From: CAIWHR01 sp963708855 | Lineage (GTDB): Bacteria > Pseudomonadota > Gammaproteobacteria > Burkholderiales > Casimicrobiaceae | Assembly: GCA_963708855.1 (NCBI GenBank) | Contig: CAVPUM010000008.1 | Location: 214,372-278,371, forward strand | Reading direction: 5' to 3' | DNA length: 64,000 nt | In this document: positions 55,688 through 64,000 of the stretch, one piece after another | How positions within the stretch are numbered: the stretch's first letter is position 1 | Layout: each line of letters opens with the position of its first letter | Translations under genes and position numbers: made by a program | Notes under the pieces: model-generated | What the model was told of the DNA's origin: nothing | The model's database searches: none | Seen by the model: only the letters and a program-made list of their open reading frames with translations

Positions 55688-55777
55688 GGCTGCTGCCTCG
55701 CGTGGTCGACCGTGCCCATTTGCTCCTCCCTTGATTGATCAACCCCGCCGGGCACCGGCTGGCAGCCGGCACGGGCT

Positions 55778-56605
55778 TCAGTAGACGTTCCTCCGCAGCT
55801 TGGCGCGGTAGCTGATCGTCGTCGCGATCTCCTCGATCGACTTCGCGGTCGTGTCGAGCATGGGAATGCCCTCGGTCTCGAGCAGGTGCTCGCATTCGCG
55901 CACCTCGAAGCGGCAGTTCTCCAGCGCCGAGTACTTGCTGCCCGGGCGCCGCTCTTCGCGGATCTTGTGCAGCCGATCGGGATTGATCGTGAGCCCGAAC
56001 AGCCGGTCCTTGTGCGGCAGCACCGAGGCCGGCAGGGCACGGTCGGCGAAATCGTCGGGCGTCAGGGGGAAATTGGCGGCCCGGATGCCGAATTGCAGCG
56101 CGAGATAGAGCGACGTGGGCGTCTTGCCGCAGCGCGAGACTCCGACCAGGATGACCTGCGCCCGCGCAAGGTCGCGCGTCGCGGCGCCGTCGTCGTGGGT
56201 CTGCGCGAAATTGATCGCGTCCATGCGCGCGAAATACTCATGGCTGTTGGCGATCCCGTGCGAGCGCCCGGCCGCATGCGAGCTCTTCGCGCCGAGCGCG
56301 GACTCGAGCGGCGCGACGAAAGCCTGGAACAGGTCGAGCGTGAGCGCATTCGTATGACGACGCAGCGTGTCGCTCATGGCGTCGTCGACGATCGAGCTGA
56401 ACACGATCGGCGGGCGTCCCTCGCGCACCGTCGTCTCGTTGATCTGCTCGATCACCGCCGCGATCTTCGCGGCCGAGTCGACGAAGGGGATCGTCAGCCT
56501 CTGGAACTCGATTTCGTCGAATTGGGACAGCAGGCTGTTGCCGAGCATTTCGGCGGTGATGCCGGTACGGTCGGAGACGAAGAAGACGGTACGCCGGTTG
56601 GGCAC
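55778..56605 (-). CDS. ppsR: PEP synthase regulatory protein (kinase/pyrophosphorylase)
   Basis: 275 residues, DUF299 family. It inactivates PEP synthase by ADP-dependent phosphorylation and reactivates it by Pi-dependent dephosphorylation. FFVSDRTGITAEMLGNSLLS at the N terminus and the P-loop GVSRCGKTPTSLYLALQFGI (from residue 155) are the family marks; YKPANFPL-like RAANFPLTPDDF and a basic C terminus follow. GTG start at 56605. Its target ppsA is at 60.0 kb, on the opposite strand, separated by two unrelated genes. Confidence 0.95.
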   Translation of the reverse strand: MPNRRTVFFVSDRTGITAEMLGNSLLSQFDEIEFQRLTIPFVDSAAKIAAVIEQINETTVREGRPPIVFSSIVDDAMSDTLRRHTNALTLDLFQAFVAPLESALGAKSSHAAGRSHGIANSHEYFARMDAINFAQTHDDGAATRDLARAQVILVGVSRCGKTPTSLYLALQFGIRAANFPLTPDDFADRALPASVLPHKDRLFGLTINPDRLHKIREERRPGSKYSALENCRFEVRECEHLLETEGIPMLDTTAKSIEEIATTISYRAKLRRNVY

Positions 56606-56645
56606 GCTGGCACCCTTTGACGTGACGGCGCCGCGCCCCGCGCGA

Positions 56646-57476
56646 CTACCAGTCCTGCCAGACCGGCACCACGCGGGCAGGCAGGTCGGGCAGGGCGCCC
56701 AGTTCCATCCAGCTCTCGCCGGGACCGTGCCAATCGGAGCCGCAGGACCCGCGCAAGCCGAGAATGCGCGCGTGCGTGGCGAACTCCCCGTACTGTTCCC
56801 GCGTGTGCGATGGCGACACGATTTCGATCGCGTCGCCTCCGGCGTCCCGGAACTCGGTCAGCAGCCGCCGCATACCACCGCCGCTCACGCGGTAGCGGCC
56901 AGGGTGTGCCATGACCGCCTGGCCGCCGGCGGCATGGATCCAGCCGACCGCCTCCGTCAGCTTTGCCCAATCGTGCTCCACGTGGCCCGGCTTGCCGGGC
57001 GTCAGGTAGCGGGCAAAGACATCCTTCATCTCCCGCGCATGGCCGGATTCGACGAGATAGCGCGCGAAATGCGTCCGCGAGACGAGCCGCTCGCTCGTCA
57101 CGTAGCGCATGGCGCCTTCGTAGGCGCCCTGGATTCCCGCCGTGGCCAGCGCATCGCCGATGCGCCGGGCGCGGGTCGAACGTCCGACGCGAATCGCCGC
57201 GAGGCCGTCGGCGAGCGTCGTGTTGGTCGGATCGATGCCCAGTGCGACGATGTGAATCGTGATGCCCTCCCACGTTGCCGAGAGCTCGGATCCGCAGATC
57301 AGCGTGATCCCGGCCGCGCGGGCGGCCTCGCACGCCTCGGCGAGGCCGCTCAATTCGTCGTGGTCCGTCAGCGCCAGCACGTCGACACCGTGCTCGCGGG
57401 CACGCGCGACGACAGCCGCCGGCTCGAGCAGGCCGTCGGAATGGGTCGAGTGACAATGAAGGTCGTATTGCGGCAT
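56646..57476 (-). CDS. PHP-domain phosphoesterase (RNase AM / YciV family)
   Basis: 276 residues. The PHP metal-binding motif DLHCHSTHSDG (His7, His9, Asp14) starts the protein, followed by LALTDHDELSGLAEACEAAR, the GSELSATWEGITIHIVALGI block, VMAHPGRYR and CGSDWHGPG near the C terminus. E. coli homologues remove nucleotides from 5' ends of RNA and hydrolyse 3',5'-nucleotide bisphosphates. ATG 57476 gives the family-typical N terminus. It lies 40 bases upstream of ppsR on the same strand and diverges from the ABC-F gene. Confidence 0.9.
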   Translation of the reverse strand: MPQYDLHCHSTHSDGLLEPAAVVARAREHGVDVLALTDHDELSGLAEACEAARAAGITLICGSELSATWEGITIHIVALGIDPTNTTLADGLAAIRVGRSTRARRIGDALATAGIQGAYEGAMRYVTSERLVSRTHFARYLVESGHAREMKDVFARYLTPGKPGHVEHDWAKLTEAVGWIHAAGGQAVMAHPGRYRVSGGGMRRLLTEFRDAGGDAIEIVSPSHTREQYGEFATHARILGLRGSCGSDWHGPGESWMELGALPDLPARVVPVWQDW

Positions 57477-57535
57477 CGGCGGCGCAGGGTGGAGCACTGC
57501 ATGCCCGACGTTCGAGGCATGGCCAAGCGTGATGC

Positions 57536-57564
57536 TTGAGATAACCGCTTGATTCTAGCAGAAT
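57536..57564 (+). promoter_or_regulatory. Putative promoter for the ABC-F gene
   Basis: TTGAGA (57536-57541) and CAGAAT (57559-57564) are 17 bases apart in the 150-base divergent gap between the PHP gene and the ABC-F gene, leaving a 5' leader of about 55 bases. Confidence 0.45.
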
Positions 57565-57626
57565 AGCCGGTTTACCCGCATGCATCGCCGCCACCCGACG
57601 GCGCGCTGCCGCCCACACGAGACGCC

Positions 57627-59231
57627 GTGCTCACCGCCGCCAACATCACTATCCAGTTCGGGGCGAAGCCCCTGTTCGAGAACATCAGCGTCAAGTTCGG
57701 CGACGGCAATCGCTATGGTCTGATCGGCGCGAATGGCTGCGGCAAGTCGACGCTGATCCGGATTCTCGGCGGCGATCTCGAGCCTTCCGGCGGCAACGTC
57801 GCGCTCGATCCGCACGAGCGTCTGGGCAAGCTCGAGCAGGACCAGTTCGCCTACGAGGACGTGCGCGTGCTGGACGTCGTGCTGATGGGGCATCGCGAGA
57901 TGTGGCGGGTGAAGCAGGACAAGGACGCGATCTACGCCGATCCCGGCGCGACCGAGGAGGACTACGTCCGCGCCGCGGAGCTGGAATCGACGTTCGCGGA
58001 GCAGGACGGGTACACGGCGGAAGCGCGCGCCGCCGAATTGCTGCAGGGCATAGGCATCGCGCGGGAACTGCACGAAGGTCCGATGAGCGCCGTGGCGCCG
58101 GGCTGGAAGCTGCGCGTGCTGCTCGCGCAGGCGCTGTTCGCCAATCCGGACATCCTGCTGCTGGACGAACCGACCAACAATCTCGACATCAACTCGATCC
58201 GCTGGGTCGAGGACGTGCTGAACGACCGCAGCAGCACCATGATCATCATTTCGCACGACCGCCATTTCCTGAACAGCGTCTGCACGCACATGGCCGACCT
58301 CGATTACGGCAGCCTGCGCGTCTACCCCGGCAACTACGACGACTACATGATCGCGTCGACGCAGGCGCGGGCGCAATTGCTGTCGGCGAACGTGAAGGCG
58401 AAGGAGAAGATCGCCGACCTGCAGGAATTCGTGCGGCGCTTTTCGGCCAACAAGTCCAAGGCGCGGCAGGCGACCTCGCGCGCCCGCCAGATCGAGAAGA
58501 TCAAGATCGAGGACGTGAAGCCGTCGTCCCGGCAGAATCCGTATCTGCGCTTCGAGGTGGACCCCAAGCAGAAGCTGCATCGCCACGCGGTCGAGATCCA
58601 GCACCTCGCCAAGGGCTGGCCGGGCCAGCCGCGCGAGCTCTTCGCCGACGTGAGCCTGATCCTCGAGGCCGGCGAGCGGCTCGCGATCGTCGGCCCGAAC
58701 GGCGCGGGCAAGACGACGCTGCTGCGCACGCTGATCGGCGAGCTCCCGCCCGACGCGGGCAGCGTCAAATGGGCCGAGCGGGCCAGTATCGGCTACTTCA
58801 TGCAGGATCAGACGGCGGTATTCGATTCCGACGTCACCGTCTTCGACTGGATGCGGCAGTGGGCGCAGGAGGGCGACGACGAGCAGATCGTGCGCGCGAC
58901 GCTGGGCCGGCTGCTGTTCTCGGGGGACGACGGCAAGAAGCCGGTGCGAGTGCTCTCCGGCGGCGAGAAGGGCCGGATGCTCTACGGCAAGCTGATGCTG
59001 ACCCGTCCCAACGTGCTGGTGATGGACGAGCCCACCAATCACATGGACATGGAGTCCATCGAGTCCCTGAACCTCGCCCTCGAGCTCTATCAAGGCACGC
59101 TGATCGTGGTGTCGCACGATCGCCAGTTCGTTTCTTCGCTGGCGACCCAGGTGATCGAACTGGGCCGGCGCTCGCCCGTGCATTTCACCGGAAGCTACGA
59201 GGAGTATCTGGCCTCGCGCGCCCCGGGTTGA
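57627..59231 (+). CDS. ybiT: ABC-F family ATPase (YbiT-like)
   Basis: 534 residues with two ATP-binding domains and no membrane helices. Walker A motifs are GANGCGKST (34-42) and GPNGAGKTT (about 356-364); Walker B segments are ILLLDEPTNNLD and VLVMDEPTNHMD. The first signature is the unusual APGWKLRVLLAQALF, as in YbiT, while the second is canonical LSGGEKGRMLYGKLM. The interdomain linker (AQLLSANVKAKEKIADLQEF) is the ribosome-reaching P-site tail region of ABC-F proteins. Role: translation factor relieving ribosome stalling, by family. GTG start. Confidence 0.88.
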   Translation: MLTAANITIQFGAKPLFENISVKFGDGNRYGLIGANGCGKSTLIRILGGDLEPSGGNVALDPHERLGKLEQDQFAYEDVRVLDVVLMGHREMWRVKQDKDAIYADPGATEEDYVRAAELESTFAEQDGYTAEARAAELLQGIGIARELHEGPMSAVAPGWKLRVLLAQALFANPDILLLDEPTNNLDINSIRWVEDVLNDRSSTMIIISHDRHFLNSVCTHMADLDYGSLRVYPGNYDDYMIASTQARAQLLSANVKAKEKIADLQEFVRRFSANKSKARQATSRARQIEKIKIEDVKPSSRQNPYLRFEVDPKQKLHRHAVEIQHLAKGWPGQPRELFADVSLILEAGERLAIVGPNGAGKTTLLRTLIGELPPDAGSVKWAERASIGYFMQDQTAVFDSDVTVFDWMRQWAQEGDDEQIVRATLGRLLFSGDDGKKPVRVLSGGEKGRMLYGKLMLTRPNVLVMDEPTNHMDMESIESLNLALELYQGTLIVVSHDRQFVSSLATQVIELGRRSPVHFTGSYEEYLASRAPG

Positions 59232-59416
59232 GCCGGCCCGTCAACGGCGGTGGCTCGCAAGAGGGACCGAATTAGCAACAATGCCGAGGAGTGGCGAGGC
59301 CGGACGGACGAATGGCTCTTGCGTCCGCGGTGAAAATCTGATCAGAATATGCCATTGGTATAGACTTGTGATCGCTGCGGATGTATCCTTGGCCGCGATT
59401 GGAACCCACGCATCCC

Positions 59417-59815
59417 ATGAAACTTTTCGACCGTGTCCTCAATCCGCGCGAGATCCGGCGCCGGTTGGGCCTGAATCAGGAGCAGTTCTGGACGCAGATA
59501 GGCGTTACGCAGAGCGGCGGCTCCCGGTATGAAAGCGGCCGCGAGATGCCGAAGCCCGTATGCGAGCTCCTGCGCCTTGTGCACGTCGAGCAGGTCGACC
59601 TTTCGCAGGTGAGGCGCGTCGATTTCGAGATCATCAGCTATCTCAAGACATCGCATCCCGACCTTTATCGAACGCTGCGGCGGGCGGTCAAGGGCAGGAC
59701 TCCGGAGCCGAATGCACCGGGGCTGCAGTCCGATCCCAACCCGTCCGGCGCAGCCGAACCCATCGATCTTCCGTTGCCCGGCGACGGGCAGGCCGGCGGC
59801 GCGCACTCGTACTGA
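59417..59815 (+). CDS. Small XRE-like helix-turn-helix protein
   Basis: 132 residues. The HTH segment is IRRRLGLNQEQFWTQIGVTQ followed by SGGSRYESGREMPKPV, then an unassigned helical region (VDLSQVRRVDFEIISYLKTS) and a proline-rich tail. The recognition helix has SGGSRYE where XRE proteins usually have S..S+YE, so DNA binding is plausible. ATG 59417 (MKLFDRVLNP) is chosen over an upstream start. The 185-base gap before it includes a lower-GC stretch at about 59335-59385 suitable for a promoter. The target is unknown; ppsA follows after a terminator. Confidence 0.72.
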   Translation: MKLFDRVLNPREIRRRLGLNQEQFWTQIGVTQSGGSRYESGREMPKPVCELLRLVHVEQVDLSQVRRVDFEIISYLKTSHPDLYRTLRRAVKGRTPEPNAPGLQSDPNPSGAAEPIDLPLPGDGQAGGAHSY

Positions 59816-59863
59816 CCTTGGCCACGGAGCCTCCGCGCTCCGTTTGCGGACCTTGCGCAAGAC

Positions 59864-59886
59864 CCCGCCACGGCGGGCTTTTTTTT
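59864..59886 (+). terminator. Rho-independent terminator after the HTH gene
   Basis: CCCGC-CACG-GCGGG hairpin followed by C and eight T residues (59879-59886). It separates the HTH transcript from ppsA. A TAGAAT at 59924-59929 could be the ppsA -10. Confidence 0.88.
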
Positions 59887-59999
59887 GCGCGGCCGCATCG
59901 CCCGCGGGCCGCTCTGAAGAAGCTAGAATCACGCTGCTTGCTTACTTTTTTGGCGCGGCGCAGCACGCGCGTTCGGCAGACACCAAGGCCCAGACAAGA

Positions 60000-62378
60000 A
60001 TGAGCCAACAGGCGCGGGTAATCCCGTTCGAGCATCTCCGGATGGGCGATGTCGACCAAGTGGGCGGCAAGAACGCGTCGCTGGGCGAAATGATCAGTCA
60101 GCTCGCCGATGCCGGAATTCGCGTCCCCGGCGGGTTTGCGACCACGGCATTCGCCTTTCGCGAATTCATCGCGCACAGCGGTCTCGAGGCGCGTATCAAT
60201 GCGCGGTTGGCCACGCTCGATGTCGACGATGTCGCCGCGCTCGCCCGCGCAGGTGCCGAGATCAGGGGATGGTTCGCCGATGCCCCATTGCCGCCCGCGT
60301 TGAATGCGGATCTCGCGGGTGCGTACCGGGGCCTGACGCAGTCGTCGCCCGATGCGACCTGGGCGGTGCGATCGTCGGCTACGGCCGAGGATCTGCCGGA
60401 AGCTTCGTTTGCTGGTCAGCAAGATACATTCCTTAATATCAGTGGATTAGATAATATACTTCATGCAATAAGAGAGGTATTTGCCAGTCTCTACAACGAC
60501 CGGGCGATCGCCTATCGGGTTCATCAGGGCTACCTACACGCCGATGTCGCGCTGTCCGCCGGTGTGCAGCGCATGGTGCGCAGCGACCTCGGCGCCTCGG
60601 GCGTCATGTTCACGCTGGACACGGAATCCGGCTTCGACCAGGTGGTGCTGATCACGGCGTCCTATGGGCTCGGGGAGACCGTCGTGCAGGGCGCGGTGAA
60701 TCCGGACGAGTTCTACCTCTACAAACCCAACCTCGCCGCACTGCAACCAGCGATCCTGCGCAAGACCGTGGGTGGAAAGGCCATCCGGATGGTGTTCGCC
60801 GATGGCAACAAGGCCGGAGACTCGACCGCCACCGTCGAGGTCGCGGAAGACGATAGACACCGGTTCTCGATCACCGACGCGGAGGCGCACGAGCTCGCGT
60901 GCTGCGCCGTCACCATTGAGAAGCATTACGGCCGACCGATGGACATCGAATGGGGGCGCGATGGCGTCGACGGAAAGCTCTATGTCCTGCAGGCGCGGCC
61001 GGAGACCGTGAAGTCGCGCGAAAACAAGGGCAACCTGCGCCGGTACCGATTGAAATCCCGCTCCGAGGTGCTCGCGAGCGGGCGTGCGATCGGGCAGAGA
61101 ATCGGGCAGGGCGCGGTGCGTCTGGTCAAATCGGCCGCGGAGATGGACCGGGTCAAGGCCGGCGACGTGCTGGTGGCAGACATGACGGATCCCGACTGGG
61201 AGCCGGTGATGAAGCGTGCCGCGGCCATCGTCACCAACCGCGGCGGCCGCACATGCCACGCGGCGATCATCGCGCGCGAGCTCGGCATCCCCGCGGTGGT
61301 CGGCTGCGGCGACGCGACCCACGCACTGGCGGACGGGGCGCTGGTGACCGTTTCGTGCGCTGACGGCGACACCGGGCACGTCTACGCCGGAATGCTCGAC
61401 GTCGAGGTGGTCGACGTGGTCCTCGACCGCATGCCGCCGTCGCCGACGAAGATCATGATGAACGTCGGCAATCCGGAACTCGCGTTCGAGTTTCGCCAGC
61501 TGCCCAACGAGGGTGTGGGTCTCGCGCGGCTGGAGTTCATCATCAACAAGAACGTCGGCATCCATCCGAAGGCTCTGCTCGAGTTCGAACGTCAGCCGAC
61601 CGAGCTGCAGCGCGAGATCCGCCGGCGCATCGGCGGCTACGCGAGCCCGACGGACTTCTACGTGAGCAAGATCGCCGAGGGCGTGGCCACGATCGCCGCG
61701 GCCTTCTGGCCGAAGAAGGTGATCGTCCGGCTTTCCGATTTCAAGTCCAACGAGTATTCGAATCTGGTCGGCGGTCAGCGCTACGAGCCGCACGAAGAGA
61801 ATCCCATGCTCGGATTCCGCGGCGCGTCGCGATACATCGCGCCGGAGTTCCACGACTGCTTCGCTCTCGAGTGTGCCGCGATGAGGCGCGTTCGCAACGA
61901 CATGGGATTCACCAACGTCGAGCTGATGATCCCGTTCGTACGTACGTTGACCGAGGCGGAGCAGGTGATCGCGCTGCTGCAGGAGCAGGGCCTTGCGCGC
62001 GGACAGAACGGACTGCGCGTGATCATGATGTGCGAGATTCCGTCGAACGCCCTGCTGGCCGATCGCTTCCTCGAGCATTTCGACGGCTTTTCGATCGGAT
62101 CCAACGACATGACGCAGCTGACGCTCGCGGTCGACCGCGATGCAGGCGGCGCCATCGCGTCGTCGTTCGACGAGCGCGACGATGCCGTGAAGGCGATGCT
62201 CGCGATGGCGATTGCAGCGTGCCGCAAGGCAGGCAAATACGCCGGCATCTGCGGGCAGGGGCCATCGGACCACCCGGATCTGGCGCAGTGGCTGGTCGCG
62301 CAGGGGATCGAAAGCATGTCGCTCAATCCGGACACCGTGGTGTCCACGTGGCTGCTGCTCGCCGGGAACAAGGCCTGA
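60000..62378 (+). CDS. ppsA: Phosphoenolpyruvate synthase (pyruvate, water dikinase)
   Basis: 792 residues, full family length. It converts pyruvate plus ATP to PEP, AMP and Pi for gluconeogenesis. The N-terminal ATP-binding domain (VGGKNASLGEMISQLADAGI, WAVRSSATAEDLPEASFAGQ), the swivelling domain with catalytic His420 (GGRTCHAAIIARELGIPAVV) and the C-terminal PEP domain (FSIGSNDMTQLTLAVDRDAG, then AGICGQGPSDHPDLA) are intact. The PpsR regulator is nearby at 55.8 kb. Codons for about residues 141-162 are strikingly AT-rich compared with the rest (see separate entry). ATG 60000 matches the family start. Confidence 0.97.
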   Translation: MSQQARVIPFEHLRMGDVDQVGGKNASLGEMISQLADAGIRVPGGFATTAFAFREFIAHSGLEARINARLATLDVDDVAALARAGAEIRGWFADAPLPPALNADLAGAYRGLTQSSPDATWAVRSSATAEDLPEASFAGQQDTFLNISGLDNILHAIREVFASLYNDRAIAYRVHQGYLHADVALSAGVQRMVRSDLGASGVMFTLDTESGFDQVVLITASYGLGETVVQGAVNPDEFYLYKPNLAALQPAILRKTVGGKAIRMVFADGNKAGDSTATVEVAEDDRHRFSITDAEAHELACCAVTIEKHYGRPMDIEWGRDGVDGKLYVLQARPETVKSRENKGNLRRYRLKSRSEVLASGRAIGQRIGQGAVRLVKSAAEMDRVKAGDVLVADMTDPDWEPVMKRAAAIVTNRGGRTCHAAIIARELGIPAVVGCGDATHALADGALVTVSCADGDTGHVYAGMLDVEVVDVVLDRMPPSPTKIMMNVGNPELAFEFRQLPNEGVGLARLEFIINKNVGIHPKALLEFERQPTELQREIRRRIGGYASPTDFYVSKIAEGVATIAAAFWPKKVIVRLSDFKSNEYSNLVGGQRYEPHEENPMLGFRGASRYIAPEFHDCFALECAAMRRVRNDMGFTNVELMIPFVRTLTEAEQVIALLQEQGLARGQNGLRVIMMCEIPSNALLADRFLEHFDGFSIGSNDMTQLTLAVDRDAGGAIASSFDERDDAVKAMLAMAIAACRKAGKYAGICGQGPSDHPDLAQWLVAQGIESMSLNPDTVVSTWLLLAGNKA
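60420..60485 (+). other. AT-rich patch inside ppsA
   Basis: Bases 60421-60480 contain 17 G or C in 60 (28%), in a gene otherwise near two-thirds GC. The reading frame is kept and encodes the conserved QQDTFLNISGLDNILHAIRE block using codons rare here (TTA, ATA twice, AGA, GTA). The edges are sharp on both sides. Confidence 0.85.
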
Positions 62379-62433
62379 CCTAGGCCATCTGCCCGGTTGC
62401 GGGAATCCCGGCTGCGGCGCGCAATCGGGCGCG

Positions 62434-62901
62434 ATGAAGCTGCCGCCGCGCTTGCGTCTCGAACCCCGCCCGTCACGCATCGGTTACGCGTTCGTCGCCA
62501 CCCTGTGCGCGCTGACGTTGATCCTGCTCGGATCGCTTTCACTGCCGATCGCGGCCACGGTTCCCGCGGCCGCCGCCGTCCTCGCCGTACTTGCGTCCGG
62601 CCTGTGGCGCTGCACCGGCCGCGGCGTGCCGGCATTGCTGCACGTCGGTATCGACCGCAGCATCACGGTGACGGACCGTGACGGGCGTTCGCGGGCGGGG
62701 CTGATTCTGGACGACTCCTACGTCGGCGCATGGCTGACGACCATCGTATGGCGTTGGGACGGCATGCCGTGGTGGCACCCGGCGCTCGCCATTGTCGTGC
62801 TGCCCGATACGTTGCCGGAGGACGAGTTCAGGCGGCTGCGGGTCGTGCTTCGTTACGGGCGTCCAGTCGGGGACGAGACAAGCGGCGAGGAAGCCGGTTG
62901 A
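62434..62901 (+). CDS. YgfX family inner-membrane protein
   Basis: 155 residues. Two N-terminal membrane helices (YAFVATLCALTLILLGSLSL and ATVPAAAAVLAVLASGLW) precede a small beta-rich domain with LDDSYVGAWLTTIVWRWDG and VVLPDTLPEDEFRRLRVVLR, which match the YgfX (CptA) family pattern. E. coli YgfX was described as a membrane toxin-like partner of SdhE/YgfY; no sdhE gene is adjacent here, so a toxin-antitoxin role cannot be claimed. ATG 62434 lies 55 bases after ppsA; the 3' end overlaps the convergent yciK by 49 bases. Confidence 0.7.
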   Translation: MKLPPRLRLEPRPSRIGYAFVATLCALTLILLGSLSLPIAATVPAAAAVLAVLASGLWRCTGRGVPALLHVGIDRSITVTDRDGRSRAGLILDDSYVGAWLTTIVWRWDGMPWWHPALAIVVLPDTLPEDEFRRLRVVLRYGRPVGDETSGEEAG

Positions 62902-63662
62902 CCGGCGAGCCATGCGGCCGCGTCGATTAGCATGCCGCTCTCTGCCTTCGGTTGCGCGCCGAGGAGGTGCAGGTAGAGCGGTACCAGTGCTTCCGGCAAC
63001 GGCAACGCTGACCTGTCCTCGCCGGGATGAGTCAGTGCGCGGAGCGGCGTGCGCATCGGTCCGGGGACGACCGCGTTGACGCGTAGGCTTTTTCGGGTTT
63101 CCCACTCGTCGGCCAACGTCGTGGCCAGCGCGGACAAGCCGGCTTTGGCCGCGCCGTACGCGCCCCAGTACGCGCGGTGGTCCTCGCCGCGCGTGTCCAG
63201 CGTGAAGATGACGCTCGCGTCGGGGGCGTCTGAAAGCAGCGGCAGCGTCGATCGTGTCATCGCCATGGCTGCGGCCAGATTAACGCGCAGTACCTTTTGC
63301 CACGTGTCGAACGATTGGTGCTCGATCGGCCCCAGCGAGCCCAGGAGCGCCGCCGCATGCACGAGGCCGTCGAGCCGGCCGAACTGCGCGCGGATCGCAC
63401 TTGCCACATTGCCGAAATCATTGGCCGAGGCCGTGGCCAGGTCGAGCGGAAGAATCGTCGGCTGCGGATGTCCGGCCGCAACGATCTCGTCGTAGAGCAC
63501 CTCGATCTTGCGTATGACACGCCCATGCAGCACCACCGTGGCGCCGAGCGCGGCACACGCCAGCGAGAGCGGCGCGCCGAGCCCTCCGGAGGCGCCCGTC
63601 ACCATGATCACGCGGCCGGACAACTCGACGGCGGCGGCGGCATGGGTGGACGGAAGGGGCAT
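62853..63662 (-). CDS. yciK: YciK-family SDR oxidoreductase
   Basis: 269 residues. The cofactor motif VTGASGGLGAPLSLACAALG, HGRVIRKIEVLYDEIVAAGH, VHAAALLGSLGPIEHQSFDT (in place of NNAG) and the catalytic YGAAKAGLSAL with Tyr and Lys match the YciK group of short-chain dehydrogenases, whose substrate is unknown. The start is ATG 63662; the upstream in-frame extension lacks similarity. It converges with ygfX and lies about 140 bases from the tRNA-Ala gene on the other strand. Confidence 0.87.
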   Translation of the reverse strand: MPLPSTHAAAAVELSGRVIMVTGASGGLGAPLSLACAALGATVVLHGRVIRKIEVLYDEIVAAGHPQPTILPLDLATASANDFGNVASAIRAQFGRLDGLVHAAALLGSLGPIEHQSFDTWQKVLRVNLAAAMAMTRSTLPLLSDAPDASVIFTLDTRGEDHRAYWGAYGAAKAGLSALATTLADEWETRKSLRVNAVVPGPMRTPLRALTHPGEDRSALPLPEALVPLYLHLLGAQPKAESGMLIDAAAWLAGQPASSPLVSSPTGRP

Positions 63663-63761
63663 GGGAATGCGGTAGGCTCTCGTGTCGGAGTTATCGAGCG
63701 TCGTGTGCGCGAGATGATATCCGACAGCCGGTTCCCGCGCGCCCGATGAACCCGGGCACGT

Positions 63762-63790
63762 TTGCACAAGAGCGGCTCGCCCCGTATAAT
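63762..63790 (+). promoter_or_regulatory. Strong sigma70 promoter for tRNA-Ala and tRNA-Glu
   Basis: TTGCAC (63762-63767) and a perfect TATAAT (63785-63790) with optimal 17-base spacing, 14 bases before the mature tRNA-Ala 5' end. It is the best promoter match in the window. Confidence 0.85.
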
Positions 63791-63804
63791 TTCGTGTTGG
63801 CCGT

Positions 63805-63880
<76 letters not shown>

Positions 63881-63923
63881 CCCAACCCATTGCGTTTGTC
63901 GTATCTGTTTTGGCTTGCGCCAG

Positions 63924-63999
63924 GTCCCCATCGTCTAGAGGCCTAGGACATCACCCTTTCACGGTGAGTACGGGGGTTCGAATCCCCCTGGGGACGCCA
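63924..63999 (+). tRNA. tRNA-Glu (anticodon TTC)
   Basis: 76 nucleotides with encoded CCA. The acceptor GTCCCCA pairs with TGGGGAC; the anticodon arm TCACC-CTTTCAC-GGTGA gives TTC; the T-arm GGGGG-TTCGAAT-CCCCC is complete. It follows tRNA-Ala by 43 bases and is probably on the same transcript. It ends one base before the window edge. Confidence 0.97.
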
Positions 64000-64000
64000 A

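Noticed and set aside
62434..62901. YgfX called as the toxin of a toxin-antitoxin pair
   Set aside because: No sdhE/ygfY partner gene adjoins it, and toxicity of the family is not established outside E. coli reports.

Overview
The window is a high-GC (roughly two-thirds G+C by eye) chromosomal segment of a betaproteobacterium, most likely Burkholderiales-like. Support: the uninterrupted order rpsB-tsf-pyrH-frr-uppS-cdsA-dxr-rseP-bamA-skp-lpxD-fabZ-lpxA-lpxB-rnhB, the smc-zipA-ligA order, the ppsR/ppsA pair, and a short GC-rich interspersed repeat resembling ones I associate with Burkholderiales. No phage, insertion sequence, CRISPR array or rRNA was seen. Taxonomy is inference; no 16S gene is present.

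Layout. 1-507: 5' part of a minus-strand ygfZ. 0.8-15.4 kb: one long plus-strand run for translation (rpsB, tsf, frr), UMP kinase, isoprenoid and phospholipid precursors (dxr, uppS, cdsA), envelope proteolysis and outer-membrane assembly (rseP, bamA, skp) and lipid A (lpxD, fabZ, lpxA, lpxB), ending in rnhB; many genes overlap or nearly touch. 15.4-20.4 kb: a minus-strand branched-chain-amino-acid-type binding protein diverging from a 1176-residue flavo-iron-sulfur oxidoreductase. 20.5-22.3 kb: a three-zinc-ribbon protein, a stub of a class III adenylate cyclase, tRNA-Thr and MarC on the minus strand. 22.4-41.1 kb: rlmB, a minus-strand dipeptide ABC transporter operon (dppBCDFA) facing an M20 amidohydrolase, then smc, zipA, ligA, galU, oxyR, an SDR and a convergent HAD dehalogenase.

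41.2-48.1 kb: tRNA-Val, then an Anbu cluster: circularly permuted ATP-grasp, alpha-E protein, proteasome-like Anbu peptidase and an 1101-residue transglutaminase/DUF2126 protein. This is the most unusual metabolic system here: a predicted peptide-forming enzyme and two predicted peptide-handling enzymes encoded together. 48.2-55.7 kb: gltX, pyrG, kdsA, eno, ftsB, a SpoU-type RNA methyltransferase and ribokinase. 55.8-63.7 kb: ppsR, a PHP phosphoesterase, an ABC-F ATPase, a small HTH protein, ppsA, ygfX and yciK. The end carries tRNA-Ala and tRNA-Glu behind a near-consensus promoter.

Sequence quality. Between about 22.6 and 41.0 kb almost every gene, including essential smc, zipA and ligA, is broken by frameshifts. 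Nearly all are explained by one extra base (about 30 in 18 kb), with another in rbsK and probably one in ftsB. Homology continues in the next frame each time, so this looks like insertion-type sequencing error rather than gene decay. Genes there are reported as single CDS with break positions. Two apparent protein fusions (GalU-OxyR and FtsB-methyltransferase) are probably produced by the same error.
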